DNA of 16,819 bases, taken from assembly GCA_016280685.1 (NCBI GenBank), contig JAEEHE010000044.1:1-16819 (forward strand). Direction: 5' to 3'. The notes beneath the pieces are model-generated. The model was given only the letters and a program-made list of their open reading frames with translations, had not been told where the DNA came from and ran no database searches. Origin of the DNA: Caryophanales bacterium (GTDB lineage Bacteria; Bacillota_I; Bacilli_A; RFN20; CAG-826). The stretch's first letter is position 1; each line of letters opens with the position of its first letter. Positions 1-6,705 of the stretch are shown in pieces. The translations under genes and the position numbers were made by a program.

Positions 1-354
1 TGGGAATTCGCCCATATAGACTTCGCTTTGTTGCATTTCTTCGGTTTCTTTGTGGATGAGACGAAGAGTGACATAAATTGGGACACTATATGTTAAATCT
101 TGCGCTTTGCATTCTAAAAAAGAGTGCTTTGGTTCGCCGAATCTAACACTGACATAATCAATAGACAATGTTTCCGTATAGTTAAGAATAGGGAAAGATT
201 CTCTAAAGACTTCATCAAGGCCTTTTAATTTGAACTCTTCGTATGATTTAGTTTGAATTTCAACAAGGTTTGGAAGTGGTAAGTTTCCGGAGATCTTGCT
301 GTAATCATAACGATCATTGTTCATCTTTTTTAAATCGTTAATGTTTCTAATCAT
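1..354 (-). CDS. rpoB: RNA polymerase beta subunit, N-terminal part (cut by window edge)
   Basis: This is the start of the beta subunit of RNA polymerase, which forms much of the catalytic cleft and the rifampicin site. Only the first 118 codons are present. The visible residues carry the family's N-terminal signature: a stretch reading LPNLVEIQTKSYEEF, then GLDEVFRESFPI, and later SEVYMGEFP just at the edge, which matches the protrusion-lobe part of bacterial RpoB. The ATG at 354-352 is preceded by AAGGAG (363-368 on the plus strand as ctcctt), about 8 bases away, so the start is well supported. It lies 17 bases after the methyltransferase stop, in the same operon as L12. rpoC is expected further left, outside the window. 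Confidence 0.96.
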   Translation of the reverse strand, partial: MIRNINDLKKMNNDRYDYSKISGNLPLPNLVEIQTKSYEEFKLKGLDEVFRESFPILNYTETLSIDYVSVRFGEPKHSFLECKAQDLTYSVPIYVTLRLIHKETEEMQQSEVYMGEFP

Positions 355-371
355 TATAATGGCTCCTTGTT

Positions 372-983
372 CTATAATTTTTCGTCCATCTTCACCGCTT
401 GATAGATGTGATACCCTTTGGACCTTTCAAGAAGTTTGATATTACCGAATAGAGATTCGATATATCTCGCTGCACTTTCCGCGCCTTGGGCCTTTCTAAT
501 AACGATGAATAATGAACCGCCATCAATTAAGTTTTGCTTAGCCCCTTCATACATTTTGTAGGTAACGACTTTACCTGCACGAATCGGGGGATTCACAACA
601 ATTGAATCATATGGTCCTTCAATCTTTTCGTAGATGTCACTTTGAAGGCAGGTGACTCGTTGGCTTAATCCAAGTTTCTTCGCGTTGCGTTCACATAATG
701 CGACTGCGCGCGAATTAATATCCGCAAGGTCAACCCTTGCGTTTGGTGAGGTCATAGCGATAGTTAAGCCGATAGGGCCATAACCACAACCTAAGTCTAA
801 TATTCTCCCAGACAACCGGAGGGGCACTAATATTTTTAAAAATATAGTAGACCCCTCATCGATTTTGTCTTTGGAAAATACTCCGTTATCAGAGATAAAT
901 TCTAGGCGCTTTCCATCTATTTCAAGGACGAGCTTCCTCTCTTTTGACGCTAAGGTGGGATCGTATTGGAAATAGTGGCTCAC
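372..983 (-). CDS. rsmC: RsmC-like class I SAM-dependent methyltransferase (YbxB family)
   Basis: A small single-domain methyltransferase of the RsmC/YbxB type, which in characterised relatives methylates a guanine of 16S rRNA. The SAM-binding motif I is LDLGCGYGPIGL, followed by an acidic residue after beta 2 (DLADIN) and the catalytic NPP motif in VVNPPIRAGK, the RsmC-type form. In many Bacilli this gene lies between rplL and rpoB, exactly as here. An upstream TTG (989) would give 205 residues, but GTG at 983 gives a protein beginning MSHYF, matching the usual MSDHYY start from memory of B. subtilis YbxB. It also puts AAGGGG about 10 bases upstream, so I chose GTG. The rRNA target is inferred from the family; only the methyltransferase fold is directly visible. 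Confidence 0.88.
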   Translation of the reverse strand: MSHYFQYDPTLASKERKLVLEIDGKRLEFISDNGVFSKDKIDEGSTIFLKILVPLRLSGRILDLGCGYGPIGLTIAMTSPNARVDLADINSRAVALCERNAKKLGLSQRVTCLQSDIYEKIEGPYDSIVVNPPIRAGKVVTYKMYEGAKQNLIDGGSLFIVIRKAQGAESAARYIESLFGNIKLLERSKGYHIYQAVKMDEKL

Positions 984-1015
984 GCGCAAATTACCCCTTA
1001 ATAACTTTGTGTTGA

Positions 1016-1035
1016 TAAATAGTTTAAACTATTTA
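1016..1035. repeat. Perfect 20-base palindrome over the rplL stop codon
   Basis: The sequence centred on GTTTAAAC is a perfect inverted repeat of 20 bases with no spacer, containing the TAG stop of rplL (1029-1031). There is no U-run after it in the direction of transcription, so it does not look like an intrinsic terminator. As RNA it could form a short AU-rich hairpin between L12 and the downstream methyltransferase and rpoB. Confidence 0.5.
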
Positions 1036-1406
1036 ATTTCGCATTCTGCACCAGCGGCTTCAAGAGCTTTCTTGTGTTCTTCTGCTTCGACTGGGGAGAT
1101 GTGTTCTTTAATCGCGACTGGAGCGCCGTCGACTAATTTCTTGGCTTCCATTAAGGATAAACCGGTGATAGCTTGGACAGCCTTGATGACTTGGACCTTG
1201 CTCATTCCAGGAGCCTTTAAGATTAAAGAGACTTCTGTTGGGCCAGCGGCTGGTCCTTCTTCTTCTGCAGGGGCTGCAGCAGCAGCGACTGGAGCAGCAG
1301 CGGTGACACCGAATTCGGCTTCGACTGCTTTGACTAATTCATTAAGTTCCATTACTGTCATTTCTTTTAATGCAGCAATGATTTCTTCATTTGTTAATTT
1401 TGCCAT
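1029..1406 (-). CDS. rplL: 50S ribosomal protein L7/L12
   Basis: L12 forms the flexible ribosomal stalk that recruits translation factors; several dimers bind the C-terminal helix of L10. The 125-residue product has the expected order: an N-terminal dimerisation domain (about residues 1-35), a hinge rich in Ala and Pro (about 36-55) and the globular C-terminal domain. The last holds the conserved factor-contact region, here [24 protein letters not shown]. Length is normal for the family. AGGAGG lies about 8 bases upstream of the ATG. It is 22 bases downstream of rplJ, the usual pairing, and is followed by an AU-rich palindrome and then the methyltransferase gene. Confidence 0.98.
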   Translation of the reverse strand: MAKLTNEEIIAALKEMTVMELNELVKAVEAEFGVTAAAPVAAAAAPAEEEGPAAGPTEVSLILKAPGMSKVQVIKAVQAITGLSLMEAKKLVDGAPVAIKEHISPVEAEEHKKALEAAGAECEIK

Positions 1407-1428
1407 TTTCTTTTCCTCCTAATTGGCG

Positions 1429-1917
1429 TTATTTGGCATCCGCCACAGCTTTAACTGTAGCTGCGAATTGGCGGACTGGTGCTTGTAAGCACGATAAGAA
1501 CATTGAGATAAGTCCTTCTCTTCCTGGAAGTTTTGCGACTTCTTTGATTTTGTCGGCATCAGCGAATTTGCCTTCGACAACACCACCTTTAATAACGAGG
1601 GTGTCTCTGAATTTTCTAGCATATTTGGCAACGACTTTGGCACCATTAGATACTTCTTTGGAGAAGATGATGGCGTTTGGACCACATAATACTTCATTGA
1701 GTTCTTGGTAGCCGAGTTCTTCGCTCGCTCTTTCGACTAAGGAATTCTTGTAAACACAGAGTTCACTTTCTTCCTTACGTAATGCACGACGGAGTTCTTG
1801 AAGTTGAGCAACTGTTAAGCCGCGATATTCCGCAACGATAATGGTTGAAGAATTGTTAGCTTTTTCCATGATCTCTTTGACGACGTTTTGTTTCGCTTCT
1901 AAGACTTGCTTATTCAT
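1429..1917 (-). CDS. rplJ: 50S ribosomal protein L10
   Basis: L10 anchors the L12 dimers to 23S rRNA at the stalk base. The 162-residue protein starts MNKQVLEAKQ, has the typical VAEYRGLTVAQLQELRRALR segment of the rRNA-binding domain, and ends in an Ala-rich C-terminal helix that would carry L12. An AGGAGG Shine-Dalgarno sequence sits about 8 bases before the ATG. The mRNA upstream folds as an L10 leader (1956-2042), so in the usual Bacilli scheme L10 bound to L12 would bind this leader and lower its own synthesis. It follows rplA after a 138-base gap that is almost wholly leader. Confidence 0.98.
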   Translation of the reverse strand: MNKQVLEAKQNVVKEIMEKANNSSTIIVAEYRGLTVAQLQELRRALRKEESELCVYKNSLVERASEELGYQELNEVLCGPNAIIFSKEVSNGAKVVAKYARKFRDTLVIKGGVVEGKFADADKIKEVAKLPGREGLISMFLSCLQAPVRQFAATVKAVADAK

Positions 1918-1955
1918 TATTCTTGACCTCCTTTTTCTGTGTTTGTTTGAGGCTC

Positions 1956-2042
1956 CAATATACTTGAGTTATTAGAAATATGTTTCTATGCCTCGGTAAC
2001 ATGATTAAGGCTGCTTCGCCCGTTACTGTCTTAGGTATATTG
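1956..2042 (-). ncRNA. L10 leader RNA (autoregulatory, ribosomal protein L10-L12 binding)
   Basis: Read on the minus strand, CAATATAC (2042-2035) can pair with GTATATTG (1963-1956) to close the structure. Inside it is the recognisable CTAAGACAGTAAC ... GTTACCGAGG core, where GTAAC pairs with GTTAC around a GGC/GCC hairpin. AAGACAG and CCGAGG flanking such a helix are the hallmark of the Firmicutes L10 leader, which mimics the L10 site on 23S rRNA through a kink-turn. No terminator hairpin with a U-run follows before rplJ, so control at translation or mRNA stability seems likelier than attenuation; that last point is inference. Confidence 0.85.
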
Positions 2043-2055
2043 AAATCTGAATTAA

Positions 2056-2739
2056 TTAACGACCGTTAAATGTGAAATTGATAGCTGGACCCATGGTCGT
2101 GTGGATAACAGCGGTCTTGATGTAATTGCCTTTACATGCAGCAGGACGAGCCTTTAAGACGGCATCGCATAATGCTTGTAAGTTTTCGGCAATCTTTTGT
2201 GCGTCGAATGAAACTCTGGCGATAGAAACATGCATATTTGCTTCTTTATCGGTACGGTATTCGACTTTACCAGCTTTGATTTCGTGGATTGCTTTGTTTA
2301 AATCCATGGTCACTGTGCCAGTCTTTGGGTTTGGCATTAAGCCTTTAGGACCTAAAGTTCTAGCGATTTTACCGATCATACCCATCATGTTAGGTGTGGC
2401 GACGATAACGTCAAATCCGAACCAGTTTTCATGTTGGATCTTATCGATCATTTCTTGACCACCGTAGAAATCTGCACCGGCGGCTTTAGCTTCTTCAACT
2501 TTGTCGGTAATCGCTAAAACGGTTTTGGTTTTGCCATTACCATGTGGGAGGACGAGAGTTCCTCTGACTTGTTGGTCAGCTTGTCTGGGGTCGACATTGA
2601 GTTTGAAGGAAACATCGACTGTTGCGTCAAATTTAACAGTGGAAGTCTCTTTGACTAGTTGGCTAGCCTCTTCGATGGTGTAAAGTTTTTGAGCGTCAAC
2701 TTTTGCGAAAGCGGCTGTATATTTTTTACCTTTTTTCAT
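2056..2739 (-). CDS. rplA: 50S ribosomal protein L1
   Basis: L1 is the mobile stalk protein at the E site and in many bacteria also a translational repressor of its own operon. The 227-residue length is normal. Visible family features are the start [10 protein letters not shown], the domain I segment around [20 protein letters not shown], the domain II segment [33 protein letters not shown], and the C-terminal AVIHTTMGP. The [13 protein letters not shown] stretch is the signature of bacterial L1. A GAGGT Shine-Dalgarno sequence precedes the ATG. It lies 11 bases after rplK, in the same transcript. Confidence 0.98.
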   Translation of the reverse strand: MKKGKKYTAAFAKVDAQKLYTIEEASQLVKETSTVKFDATVDVSFKLNVDPRQADQQVRGTLVLPHGNGKTKTVLAITDKVEEAKAAGADFYGGQEMIDKIQHENWFGFDVIVATPNMMGMIGKIARTLGPKGLMPNPKTGTVTMDLNKAIHEIKAGKVEYRTDKEANMHVSIARVSFDAQKIAENLQALCDAVLKARPAACKGNYIKTAVIHTTMGPAINFTFNGR

Positions 2740-2750
2740 GTTGATACCTC

Positions 2751-3164
2751 TTAATCTTTCACCACAATGCCCATATTGTTGGCAGTGCCTTCGATGACTT
2801 TCATAGCAGCCTCAATGTCATTGCTGTTTAAGTCTGGAAGTTTGTATTCCGCGATTTGGCGGAGTTGTTCACGAGTGATGCTTCCGATCACGGTTTTGCG
2901 ACCTAAGGCATTACCCTTTTGTAAACCAGCGGCCTTTAAGATGAGACCCGCAGCTGGAGAGGTCTTGATGACGAAATCATAAGATTTGTCTTCGAACGCT
3001 GTGATAAGGACAGGAACGACTTCACCACGTCTATCAGCGGTCTTGGCATTAAAGTCTGTACAGAATTTAGCCATGTTGATACCGGCAGAGGCGAGTTTTG
3101 GACCTGGTTTAGCTTCACCACCAGGGAGTTCCATCTTCACAACTTTTGCGATTTTTTTACTCAC
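2751..3164 (-). CDS. rplK: 50S ribosomal protein L11 with a shortened proline-rich loop
   Basis: L11 binds the GTPase-associated centre of 23S rRNA and, with it, forms the thiostrepton site. I place the start at GTG 3164 because AGGAGG lies 9 bases upstream and the product begins [10 protein letters not shown] like other L11 proteins; a longer upstream reading (to 3233) would add 23 residues unlike L11. The product is 137 residues, against the usual 141. The difference is internal: the usual PAPPVGPALGQAGIN loop reads [11 protein letters not shown] here, four residues shorter. The rest is normal, including FVIKTSPAA in the linker and the C-terminal domain ending [14 protein letters not shown]. 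It is the first gene of the rplKAJL operon. Confidence 0.95.
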   Translation of the reverse strand: MSKKIAKVVKMELPGGEAKPGPKLASAGINMAKFCTDFNAKTADRRGEVVPVLITAFEDKSYDFVIKTSPAAGLILKAAGLQKGNALGRKTVIGSITREQLRQIAEYKLPDLNSNDIEAAMKVIEGTANNMGIVVKD

Positions 3165-3200
3165 TTGACTTTTCCTCCTATATCTAGATTTGGTCAGTGT

Positions 3201-3234
3201 CGTGGTGATTGAGTGGAATCGCCACTCTTCCACG
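3201..3234 (-). promoter_or_regulatory. Candidate rplK leader hairpin with internal asymmetric loop
   Basis: On the mRNA, CGTGG (3234-3230) pairs with CCACG (3205-3201) and, inside, GAGTGG (3227-3222) pairs with CCACTC (3216-3211) round a 5-base loop. The two helices are separated by 2 unpaired bases on one side and 5 on the other. Two helices joined by an asymmetric loop in front of rplK-rplA is the general shape of an L1-binding regulatory site. I cannot confirm the conserved L1 contact bases, so the ligand is inference. Confidence 0.45.
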
Positions 3235-3246
3235 AAACGTTAATTC

Positions 3247-3276
3247 ACATATGCACTCACACCTCTCGTGTGTGAA
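3247..3276 (-). promoter_or_regulatory. Upper leader hairpin with a competing pairing, upstream of rplK
   Basis: On the minus strand TTCACAC can pair with GTGTGAG (TCACAC 3257-3262 against GTGTGA 3270-3275 on the plus strand, 7-base loop). The same TTCACA can instead pair with TGTGAA further along, near 3245-3250. The two folds exclude each other. No U-run follows, so it is not an obvious terminator. Confidence 0.3.
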
Positions 3277-3292
3277 GGCAACATGCTTTAAT

Positions 3293-3322
3293 AATCTAAC
3301 AAATATGCACATACGAACGCAA
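3293..3322 (-). promoter_or_regulatory. Candidate promoter of the rplKAJL operon
   Basis: A TTGCGT hexamer (3322-3317) stands 18 bases from TAGATT (3298-3293), giving a leader of roughly 120 bases before the rplK GTG. Match to the sigma-A consensus is moderate (4 of 6 in each box). It is the best candidate in the 265-base divergent region shared with ktrB; the rest of that region holds the two leader hairpins and the ktrB promoter. Confidence 0.4.
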
Positions 3323-3391
3323 GCAAAATTTTAATTTTTTTGCTAAATGGAAAAAATATGAGATTTCAAATTATACTTAATTTGGTTTTGA

Positions 3392-3420
3392 TAGACTTTT
3401 ATAATATCTCGTTGTATAAT
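3392..3420 (+). promoter_or_regulatory. Candidate ktrBA promoter, very close to the start codon
   Basis: TAGACT (3392-3397) and a perfect TATAAT (3415-3420) are 17 bases apart. The -10 box ends 9 bases before the ATG at 3430, so transcription would begin about 3 bases before the start codon. A second TATAAT at 3400-3405 has a poor -35, but would leave a short leader that keeps the GAGG at 3421-3424. Confidence 0.5.
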
Positions 3421-3429
3421 GAGGCGAAT

Positions 3430-4842
3430 ATGACTATCGCTAATGAGTTCAAAACGAAAAAGAAACTATGGCAAGTGAACCCTTATATCCTTGTCATCCT
3501 TTCCTTTGTTATCGTCATTTTCACCGGTAGTGTTTTATTAATCATGCCTTTCTCACAAACCTCAGGAAAATGGGGAGATTATATGGATGCCCTCTTCTCT
3601 GCGGTCAGCGCAACTTGTGTGACAGGATTATGTACTTATGCAAAAGGTATTGGTAACCAGTTAACATTCATCGGTCAATTAATCATGTTGATAATGATTC
3701 AAATCGGTGGTCTTGGCTTCGTCACGGTCTTAACCTTCTTTATCACCCTTTTTAGTGGTAAATTACAATTTAGAAATAGATATTTATTATCGCAAATGGT
3801 CGGTTCCACTTCTTTCGCAGATGTCGTGAGATTTGTCCGTCGTTTAATTCTTATTTCTTTAATCTTTGAAACCGCTGGTACTTTACTAGGTTTACCAGTG
3901 TTCTTCACCGTGTTTAAAGATGATCCATTAAAAGCTATTTGGAACTCAGTATTCACATCCGTTTCCGCATTCAACAATGCTGGTTTTGACTTATTCGGAA
4001 GTATGTCTCTTATTAGAGATGCTGCTAATCCTATCGTTAATGGCATGCCAGATTGGGCATATTATTATATGAATTCCTATATCATGCTCCTCATCGTCGG
4101 AGGTGGTATCTCCTTCTTAGTTATCATCGATGTGTTCTCCTTCAAAGGATTTAGAAAATGGAGAGCATTTACTAAGATTGTCTTAAGCACAACAGCCTTC
4201 TTATTACTATCAGGTTGGTTAGCTTTTGTCTTAACAGAAAATGTCTTTAATGGAAGCACGATGAACGTCTTTGAAGCCCTCTTCCAAAGTGTCTCTTTAA
4301 GAACTGCTGGTTTTGCAACCTACAACCAAGACAATATTTCCATTGTTGGTAAAACGATAAGTTGTATGTTCATGTTCGTCGGTGGTTCCCCATTATCCAC
4401 TGCTGGTGGTATTAAAACCACGACCGCTTTCATGATTGTCTTAGCGATGTTCTCATATTTTAGAGGAAAACCTGTTATCGCATTTAAGCGTAAATATTCC
4501 GCGAATATGATTGTGAAAGCTATGTCCTTAGTGTTCTTAGGATTTTTTGCGGTTCTCGTGGGAATCTTATGCTTATCAGGTTTTGAACGTAATGGTTTCA
4601 CCGGCATCACTACCGATAAACCATTAGCGATTATATATGAGGTGTTCTCCGCTTTTGGCACCGTCGGTGTCTCAACTGGTATCACCCCGCAATTATCTTT
4701 AGGTAGTAAAATTGTGCTATGCATCTTGATGTTCTTAGGTCGTTTAGGCCCAATGACATTCTTACAGATTTTCCAAGCTAATATGGATAAGAAGCAAAGC
4801 TTACATTATGAATATGTCGAGGAAGACTTCCTCATCGGATAA
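3430..4842 (+). CDS. ktrB: KtrB/TrkH-type potassium transporter membrane subunit
   Basis: KtrB is the membrane pore of the Ktr K+ uptake system, working as a dimer on a ring of KtrA. The 470 residues show four pore repeats, each with its selectivity-filter glycine: CVTGL (G66), FNNAGF (G185), LRTAGF (G294) and GTVGV (G413). A Gly/Ser/Thr-rich stretch at about 318-332 (GGSPLSTAGGIKTTT) matches the loop region that gates the pore. An upstream TTG at 3340 stays open, but its first 30 residues look like translated promoter DNA. I chose ATG 3430 because its product begins MTIANEF and fits KtrB length. GAGG is only 5 bases upstream and the -10 box 9 bases upstream, so the mRNA may be leaderless. 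ktrA follows after 12 bases. Confidence 0.95.
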   Translation: MTIANEFKTKKKLWQVNPYILVILSFVIVIFTGSVLLIMPFSQTSGKWGDYMDALFSAVSATCVTGLCTYAKGIGNQLTFIGQLIMLIMIQIGGLGFVTVLTFFITLFSGKLQFRNRYLLSQMVGSTSFADVVRFVRRLILISLIFETAGTLLGLPVFFTVFKDDPLKAIWNSVFTSVSAFNNAGFDLFGSMSLIRDAANPIVNGMPDWAYYYMNSYIMLLIVGGGISFLVIIDVFSFKGFRKWRAFTKIVLSTTAFLLLSGWLAFVLTENVFNGSTMNVFEALFQSVSLRTAGFATYNQDNISIVGKTISCMFMFVGGSPLSTAGGIKTTTAFMIVLAMFSYFRGKPVIAFKRKYSANMIVKAMSLVFLGFFAVLVGILCLSGFERNGFTGITTDKPLAIIYEVFSAFGTVGVSTGITPQLSLGSKIVLCILMFLGRLGPMTFLQIFQANMDKKQSLHYEYVEEDFLIG

Positions 4843-4854
4843 GGAGATTAAATT

Positions 4855-5526
4855 ATGTCAAAAAAATCATTCGCCGTTATTGGATTAGGTCAATTTGGCC
4901 GCGCTGTCATCGATGAATTATTAGAAAATGGTATGGATGTCATCGCTATCGATAACAACCAAGAAGCCATCAACAAAGTTGCAAAATACTTACCGACTTC
5001 CTTTGTCGCGGATAGTACAGACGAAGAAGCTTTAAAAGAATTAGGCATTAAAGATGTCGACGCTGTTATCGTCGCCTATGGAGATAATAAAGAAGCTAGC
5101 ATTCTCACCACCGTTATCTTAAGAGAATTCGGTATCGAACAGATTATCGTCCGTGTCGATGATGACTATTATGTGCCAATCATGAAGAAACTCGGTGCTA
5201 CCGAAGTTATCACTCCACAAAAAGCGGCTGGTCAAGCTTTAGCCAACAGATTAGGTAATTCTGACTATAAAGACTTCTATAAACTCGATGCCAAATATTC
5301 CATTATCTCTATCGTCATTAATCCTGGTTTTGTTCCAGTGACATTAAGAGAACTCAACAGTAAAGAAGTATTCGGTGTCTCTATCGTCTTAATCATCAGA
5401 AACAATCGTTCCTTCGTTCCTGGTGGCAATGACTCCTTGTTACCAGATGATATGATCTTCGTCGTCGGCACTACTAGAGACATCAAGACATTCCGTGAAG
5501 AAATCAACGGAAAGAAGAAAAAATAA
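4855..5526 (+). CDS. ktrA: KtrA regulatory (RCK) subunit of potassium uptake
   Basis: KtrA is the soluble gating ring of KtrB; it binds ATP/ADP in its N-terminal domain and, in relatives, cyclic di-AMP in its C-terminal domain. The 223 residues begin with a Rossmann-type RCK_N domain: GLGQFG at 10-15, the acidic residue D33 after beta 2 (AIDNNQ) and VRVDDDYYVPIMKKLGA near 99-115. RCK_C spans about 145-215 and includes IIRNNRSFVPGG, the region that lines the c-di-AMP site in Staphylococcus KtrA. AAGGAG lies 8 bases before the ATG. It ends in a Lys-rich tail, followed 24 bases later by a terminator hairpin. Confidence 0.95.
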   Translation: MSKKSFAVIGLGQFGRAVIDELLENGMDVIAIDNNQEAINKVAKYLPTSFVADSTDEEALKELGIKDVDAVIVAYGDNKEASILTTVILREFGIEQIIVRVDDDYYVPIMKKLGATEVITPQKAAGQALANRLGNSDYKDFYKLDAKYSIISIVINPGFVPVTLRELNSKEVFGVSIVLIIRNNRSFVPGGNDSLLPDDMIFVVGTTRDIKTFREEINGKKKK

Positions 5527-5550
5527 AAATAGATATCTATCGATATTCTT

Positions 5551-5583
5551 AAGAGGGTGAACTAAAGTTCATCCTTTTTATTT
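5551..5583 (+). terminator. Intrinsic terminator of ktrBA
   Basis: An 8-base-pair stem, GGGTGAAC (5555-5562) with GTTCATCC (5567-5574) including one G-T pair, has a TAAA loop and is followed by TTTTTATTTT. The flanking AAGA can extend the stem into the U-run. Confidence 0.88.
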
Positions 5584-5587
5584 TCAC

Positions 5588-5626
5588 AAAAAAACGAGGC
5601 CTTTAAGCAACGTTATAGCCTCGTTT
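5588..5626 (-). terminator. Intrinsic terminator of rpmG-secE-nusG
   Basis: Read on the minus strand, AAACGAGGC (5626-5618) pairs perfectly with GCCTCGTTT (5600-5592), followed by further Ts, with a 17-base loop. It lies 15 bases after the nusG stop and is back to back with the ktrA terminator, so the two convergent units are well insulated. Confidence 0.88.
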
Positions 5627-5641
5627 GATATTTTAATTGAT

Positions 5642-6262
5642 TTAGATCTTTTCGATTTCGGAGAAGTCGACTTCGACCTTTGTGCTCTTACCGAAGAAGA
5701 TGGTTTCCACTTCGACCACGCCAGTCTCACGATTGATGGAGAGGATGCGACCTTCTGTGCCTTCAAGAGGACCATGGATGACTTTGATTTGATCGTCTTC
5801 TTTATAGCGATCATACATGCTTTCATCAACCATACCCATTCTCTTAAGTACGGGTTCGATTTGTTCTCTTGGCACAGGGAATGGTTTTGTACCTTTACCA
5901 GAGGAACCGACGAAACCGGTAACACCAGGAGTATTACGCACGACATACCATGCGTAGTCGGACATGATCATTTCTACGAAAACATAGCCAGGATAGAGGT
6001 TTTTCATTCTCATCTTACCAGTTGGTAAACCAGTTTCTCTATCCATCACAGGAACTTGTTGTTCTGCGACGACGATACGGAAAATTAAATTTTCCAAACC
6101 CATAGATTCAACACGTCTATGTAAATTGTCAGCGACTTTCTTTTCATGGGTGGAATAAGTATTAACAACGTACCAGGCTTTATCACCTAATTTACCACTT
6201 TCGGATTTATTTTCTTCACCGACACCGGTGGAAGTATCTGTAAAACGAACATCATCTGCCAT
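5642..6262 (-). CDS. nusG: Transcription elongation/termination factor NusG
   Basis: NusG binds the RNA polymerase clamp through its NGN domain and contacts Rho or ribosomal protein S10 through its KOW domain. The 206 residues contain an NGN domain at about 28-140 (AWYVVNTYSTHEKKV, then NLYPGYVFVEM and VRNTPGVTGFVGS) and a KOW domain at about 155-205 (IKVIHGPLEGTEGRILSIN). About 25 extra residues at the N-terminus, acidic and Ser/Gly-rich, precede the usual start. They lie between a good GGAGG site inside the end of secE and the NGN domain, so the long form is probably real. The start is 2 bases after the secE stop, implying coupled translation. Confidence 0.96.
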   Translation of the reverse strand: MADDVRFTDTSTGVGEENKSESGKLGDKAWYVVNTYSTHEKKVADNLHRRVESMGLENLIFRIVVAEQQVPVMDRETGLPTGKMRMKNLYPGYVFVEMIMSDYAWYVVRNTPGVTGFVGSSGKGTKPFPVPREQIEPVLKRMGMVDESMYDRYKEDDQIKVIHGPLEGTEGRILSINRETGVVEVETIFFGKSTKVEVDFSEIEKI

Positions 6263-6264
6263 GA

Positions 6265-6468
6265 TTATTTACCTCCAAAATTTTTAAATGCATCTTTAAG
6301 GATGGAGATTAGTCTTGCACCAGCAGCGTCTTCCGCAAAAAGAATTAAACCTGCCAAAGCAGCAATAACTATAACAACGATAATAGAAGGGATTAAAACA
6401 TCCCTTTTTGGCCAACGGACACGTTTGCCTTCTTTAACTACGCCTTTCGCATAACTTTTGAGTCCCAT
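6265..6468 (-). CDS. secE: Preprotein translocase subunit SecE
   Basis: SecE clamps the two halves of the SecY protein-export channel. The 67-residue product has the short single-span form of Gram-positive bacteria: an amphipathic N-terminal helix, the conserved VRWPKRD hinge (about 17-23), one membrane span at about 27-45, and a short polar tail. It starts 11 bases after the rpmG stop with a strong GGAGG that overlaps that stop region, and it runs into nusG 2 bases later. The rpmG-secE-nusG order is typical. Confidence 0.95.
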   Translation of the reverse strand: MGLKSYAKGVVKEGKRVRWPKRDVLIPSIIVVIVIAALAGLILFAEDAAGARLISILKDAFKNFGGK

Positions 6469-6479
6469 ATAACTCCTCC

Positions 6480-6626
6480 TTATTTGCTAATTTTATGAAT
6501 TGTATGTTTATTACATTTCGGACAAAACTTTTTGACTTCTAAGGTTTTAACACGATCCTTATTAATGGTCGTTTGGTAATTTCTAGAGAGGCATTCTTCG
6601 CAAATTAAAAGAACTTTTTCTCTCAT
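6480..6626 (-). CDS. rpmG: 50S ribosomal protein L33
   Basis: A 48-residue L33 of the zinc-ribbon (C+) type: cysteine pairs CEEC at residues 9-12 and CPKC at 35-38 would hold Zn2+, and LSRNYQTT and [14 protein letters not shown] are family signatures. The start ATG is preceded by GGAGGG about 7 bases upstream. It precedes secE and nusG, as in other Bacilli, where one L33 paralogue travels with secE. Other rpmG copies may exist outside the window. Confidence 0.93.
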   Translation of the reverse strand: MREKVLLICEECLSRNYQTTINKDRVKTLEVKKFCPKCNKHTIHKISK

Positions 6627-6663
6627 CTCTTTACCCTCCTCAGTATCTCAATTTTGCTCATAT

Positions 6664-6692
6664 ACTTTATCACTACATTTTTTAATTGTAAA
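6664..6692 (-). promoter_or_regulatory. Candidate rpmG-secE-nusG promoter
   Basis: TTTACA (6692-6687) is 17 bases from TAAAGT (6669-6664). It lies just after the stop of the upstream operon. I see no terminator in the 79-base gap, so read-through from the folC operon could also supply this transcript. Confidence 0.4.
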
Positions 6693-6705
6693 TAGCGCGT
6701 GTGAA

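Noticed and set aside
1009..1422. A 137-codon plus-strand open frame opposite rplL
   Set aside because: It is the mirror of the Ala-rich L12 gene, where GC-rich codons leave few stops on the opposite strand. It has no ribosome site and no family resemblance.
3250..3262. The 9-base word tgcactcac near rplK, also found near 14350
   Set aside because: Two copies of a 9-base word in 16.8 kb with different surroundings are not enough to call a shared operator, though both are near promoters.
3322..3343. A-T hairpin AGCAAAA ... TTTTGCT as a terminator
   Set aside because: It is between divergent promoters, so no transcript ends there, and the stem is mostly A-T.
3699..4724. Minus-strand open frames of 60-134 codons inside ktrB
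   Set aside because: They lie opposite a well-conserved membrane protein, have no start signals and look like no known protein.
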